A stretch of 64,000 bases of DNA from Saccharina japonica (Eukaryota; Sar; Phaeophyceae; Laminariales; Laminariaceae): the NCBI GenBank assembly GCA_008828725.1, contig MEHQ01003179.1:210376-274375 (forward strand). The letters are read 5' to 3'. Under the pieces are notes generated by a model. The model ran no database searches. It was not told the DNA's origin and saw only the letters and a list, made by a program, of their open reading frames with translations. The translations under genes and the position numbers were made by a program. How positions within the stretch are numbered: position 1 is the stretch's first letter; every line of letters begins with the position of its first letter. Below are positions 62,774-64,000 of this stretch, in pieces.

Positions 62774-63880
62774 ATGCTCCGGAGTGTTGGCAGTCAGCTC
62801 ATCCGCCAGTCAGTTGCGCCTTCGTCTCACCGAGCTTATTCGTCAGGTTTCCGGTCTTGGACCGCTTTTCGGGGGGTGATAGGGGAGCTCGCGTACTTCG
62901 ACCCGGCGGCCTCCGATACGGATAAAATTCAGGCGTTGCTCGAGTTTATAGCGTGGTGTGTGTCAGAAGGGAATCAAGCCGGTACTAATGCGAGTAAACT
63001 GTCGGCCGTGTTACATTTTCATCGCGTCAACTTGCAGATGGAGTTGCCCACGTCGTCGCCGCTTATTAAACGTGCGTTGAAGGGGGTTGCAAGGTCGCAC
63101 GCGGTCGCAGGTACTACAAAAAGGGTTCGTCGCCCCATCTCGAGGGACACGTTGTTGGGAGGACAAGACCTAGCCCCGTCGTGGGGGCCGGGCGGCCGAA
63201 CTCTTTGGTTGTCGCTTGCGTTGGGCTATTTTTTTGTAGCGAGGTCCGACGAATTTCTCGCCTCACCTACCGGAGTGGTACACCCGGTGCATTGCTTAGC
63301 GAGGGGAGACGTAGCGGTGTACGCGGGGGGGCGGCGGTTGACCTCGTCGCAGTGGCACGAGGCCACCAGCATCGAGGTTCGTTTTCGAGGCCATAAAGGA
63401 GACCAGGCCCAACAGGGGTCGGTTATTGTGCGTACACGCGATGACGCCTGAGGGGCGCGTTCCGGGGTAGGAGCAGGGGGCGGCGCCGTCGCTCTCATGG
63501 TGGAATTGTTGTCGGTTTATCCGACATTGCCGGAAAGCGCCCCTTCGTCGTCGTATCAGTACGGTAACGAGGTTAGAGTATGGAAGTACCCGGAGACTCT
63601 TCAGGCGCTTCGCCAGGTGGTACCGAAAGCAGGAGATGATCCCAGCGAGGTTGGACTCCACTCTTTGCGTATCGGTGCGGCCACCACGCTGGCGGCCGGG
63701 GGGAAGGTGCCGCAGATAGTGATCCAGAGGGAGGGTAGATGGAAGTCTTCAGAGTCTTCCAAGGTATATACCCGGAACAACGCGGAGGACGCTAATATAG
63801 TGTCTCGTAGACTATCAGATTCCGGGAAGCTAGGGCAGAGGCAGCCAAGCCAAGGTACTGTATGGGGCCAAACACCGTAG
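62774..63880 (+). pseudogene. Tyrosine recombinase of the second element, with in-frame TGA
   Basis: The frame opens with TTG 62735. The first ATG is 62774 (MLRSVGSQLIRQS), 90 nt after the pol stop. The N-terminal SAM-like part has SHRAYSSGFRSW. The catalytic domain shows R in FFVARSDEF (about 63240), K in RGHKGDQ (about 63393), H and R in HSLRIGAA (about 63659), W in GRWKSS (about 63740) and nucleophile Y in KVYTRNN (about 63766). TGA at 63449-63451 interrupts it between the K and the HxxR box, but the same frame resumes without shift, so one nonsense change splits an otherwise complete recombinase. Confidence 0.75.
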
Positions 63881-64000
63881 TATCGACGCGACCTCGGGGT
63901 TGGGGTATGTCAATGGTTTTCTACCATTGGGGGTCTCGGTCGTCCGAGACTGCGTGTGTTAGGGCCCCGGCCAGTCGGCTGGGGGGGGGGGGCCCCCGGG
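63881..64000 (+). other. Three consecutive hairpins after the recombinase
   Basis: CAATGGT/ACCATTG (63911-63929), GTCTCGG/CCGAGAC (63933-63950) and CCCCGGCC/GGCTGGGG (63965-63984, one G-T pair) follow each other. They may belong to the element's 3' untranslated region or terminal repeat. A G-run follows and the window ends. Confidence 0.55.

Larger units (their letters stand above)
58476..64000 (+). mobile_element. Second tyrosine-recombinase retroelement (Ngaro/DIRS type), running off the window
   Basis: Order: gag with CCCH finger (58560-60503), pol with RT and RNase H (60504-62684), tyrosine recombinase (62774-63880). No methyltransferase-like extension follows RNase H, unlike the first element, which favours an Ngaro-like affinity. 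Its terminal repeats cannot be judged because the right end lies beyond the window. The left edge is set at the point where repeat R650 stops, an inference. Pol and recombinase carry inactivating changes, so this copy is probably dead. Confidence 0.75.

Overview
The window looks like nuclear DNA of a eukaryote that is poor in genes and crowded with repeats. The support is spliceosomal-type intron borders inside a hAT-like transposase remnant, two large tyrosine-recombinase retrotransposons, several MITE-type elements, satellites and microsatellites, and no bacterial operon structure. DIRS/PAT-type elements of this kind occur in algae, fungi and other protists and in animals. I infer an alga or other protist as host, but nothing here fixes the species. 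I found no confident host housekeeping gene, rRNA or intact tRNA.

Layout. 0-10 kb: a PIF/Harbinger-like element with TTA target duplications (283-1021), a second inverted-repeat element (1205-1789), a two-exon hAT-like transposase remnant (2141-3617), GC-rich coding debris (4530-5630), a tandem duplication (5631-6170) and a small inverted-repeat family (8834-9430). 10-34 kb: dispersed family R1 (10.3, 20.3 and 24.6-25.8 kb), two diverged copies of an unknown small gene (12.07 and 15.32 kb), a repeated degenerate coding segment (18.6-19.8 kb), a 10-bp minisatellite (21 kb), a decayed unknown gene (22.3-23.0 kb), a 90-bp piggyBac-like MITE (24.26 kb), a copy of dispersed family R650 (31.8 kb) and a TAG microsatellite (33.6 kb). 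35.5-37.4 kb: a satellite of about 216 bp per unit.

37765-47667 is an apparently complete PAT-like retrotransposon with split direct repeats in the order A1, coding region, B1, A2, B2. It carries an unknown 309-residue ORF, a 30-bp tandem array, a Gag-like protein with a CCHC knuckle, an RT-RNase H-methyltransferase-like protein and an intact tyrosine recombinase. 49.8-58.5 kb holds a 243-bp Harbinger-like MITE, three more R650 copies and a tandem duplication coding for membrane-anchor peptides.

58.48 kb to the window end is a second tyrosine-recombinase retroelement. Its CCCH-finger Gag ORF is in frame with pol and separated from it by one UAG. A strong stem-loop starts 8 nt after that stop, which is the layout of retroviral-type stop-codon readthrough. 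Its pol is broken by a one-base shift and a 38-bp tandem duplication, and its recombinase has an in-frame TGA.

The most unexpected genome-scale signal is the 9-mer TACCWGGTA. It occurs 20 times in the window, about 40 times the uniform-base expectation, and almost always outside the long ORFs.
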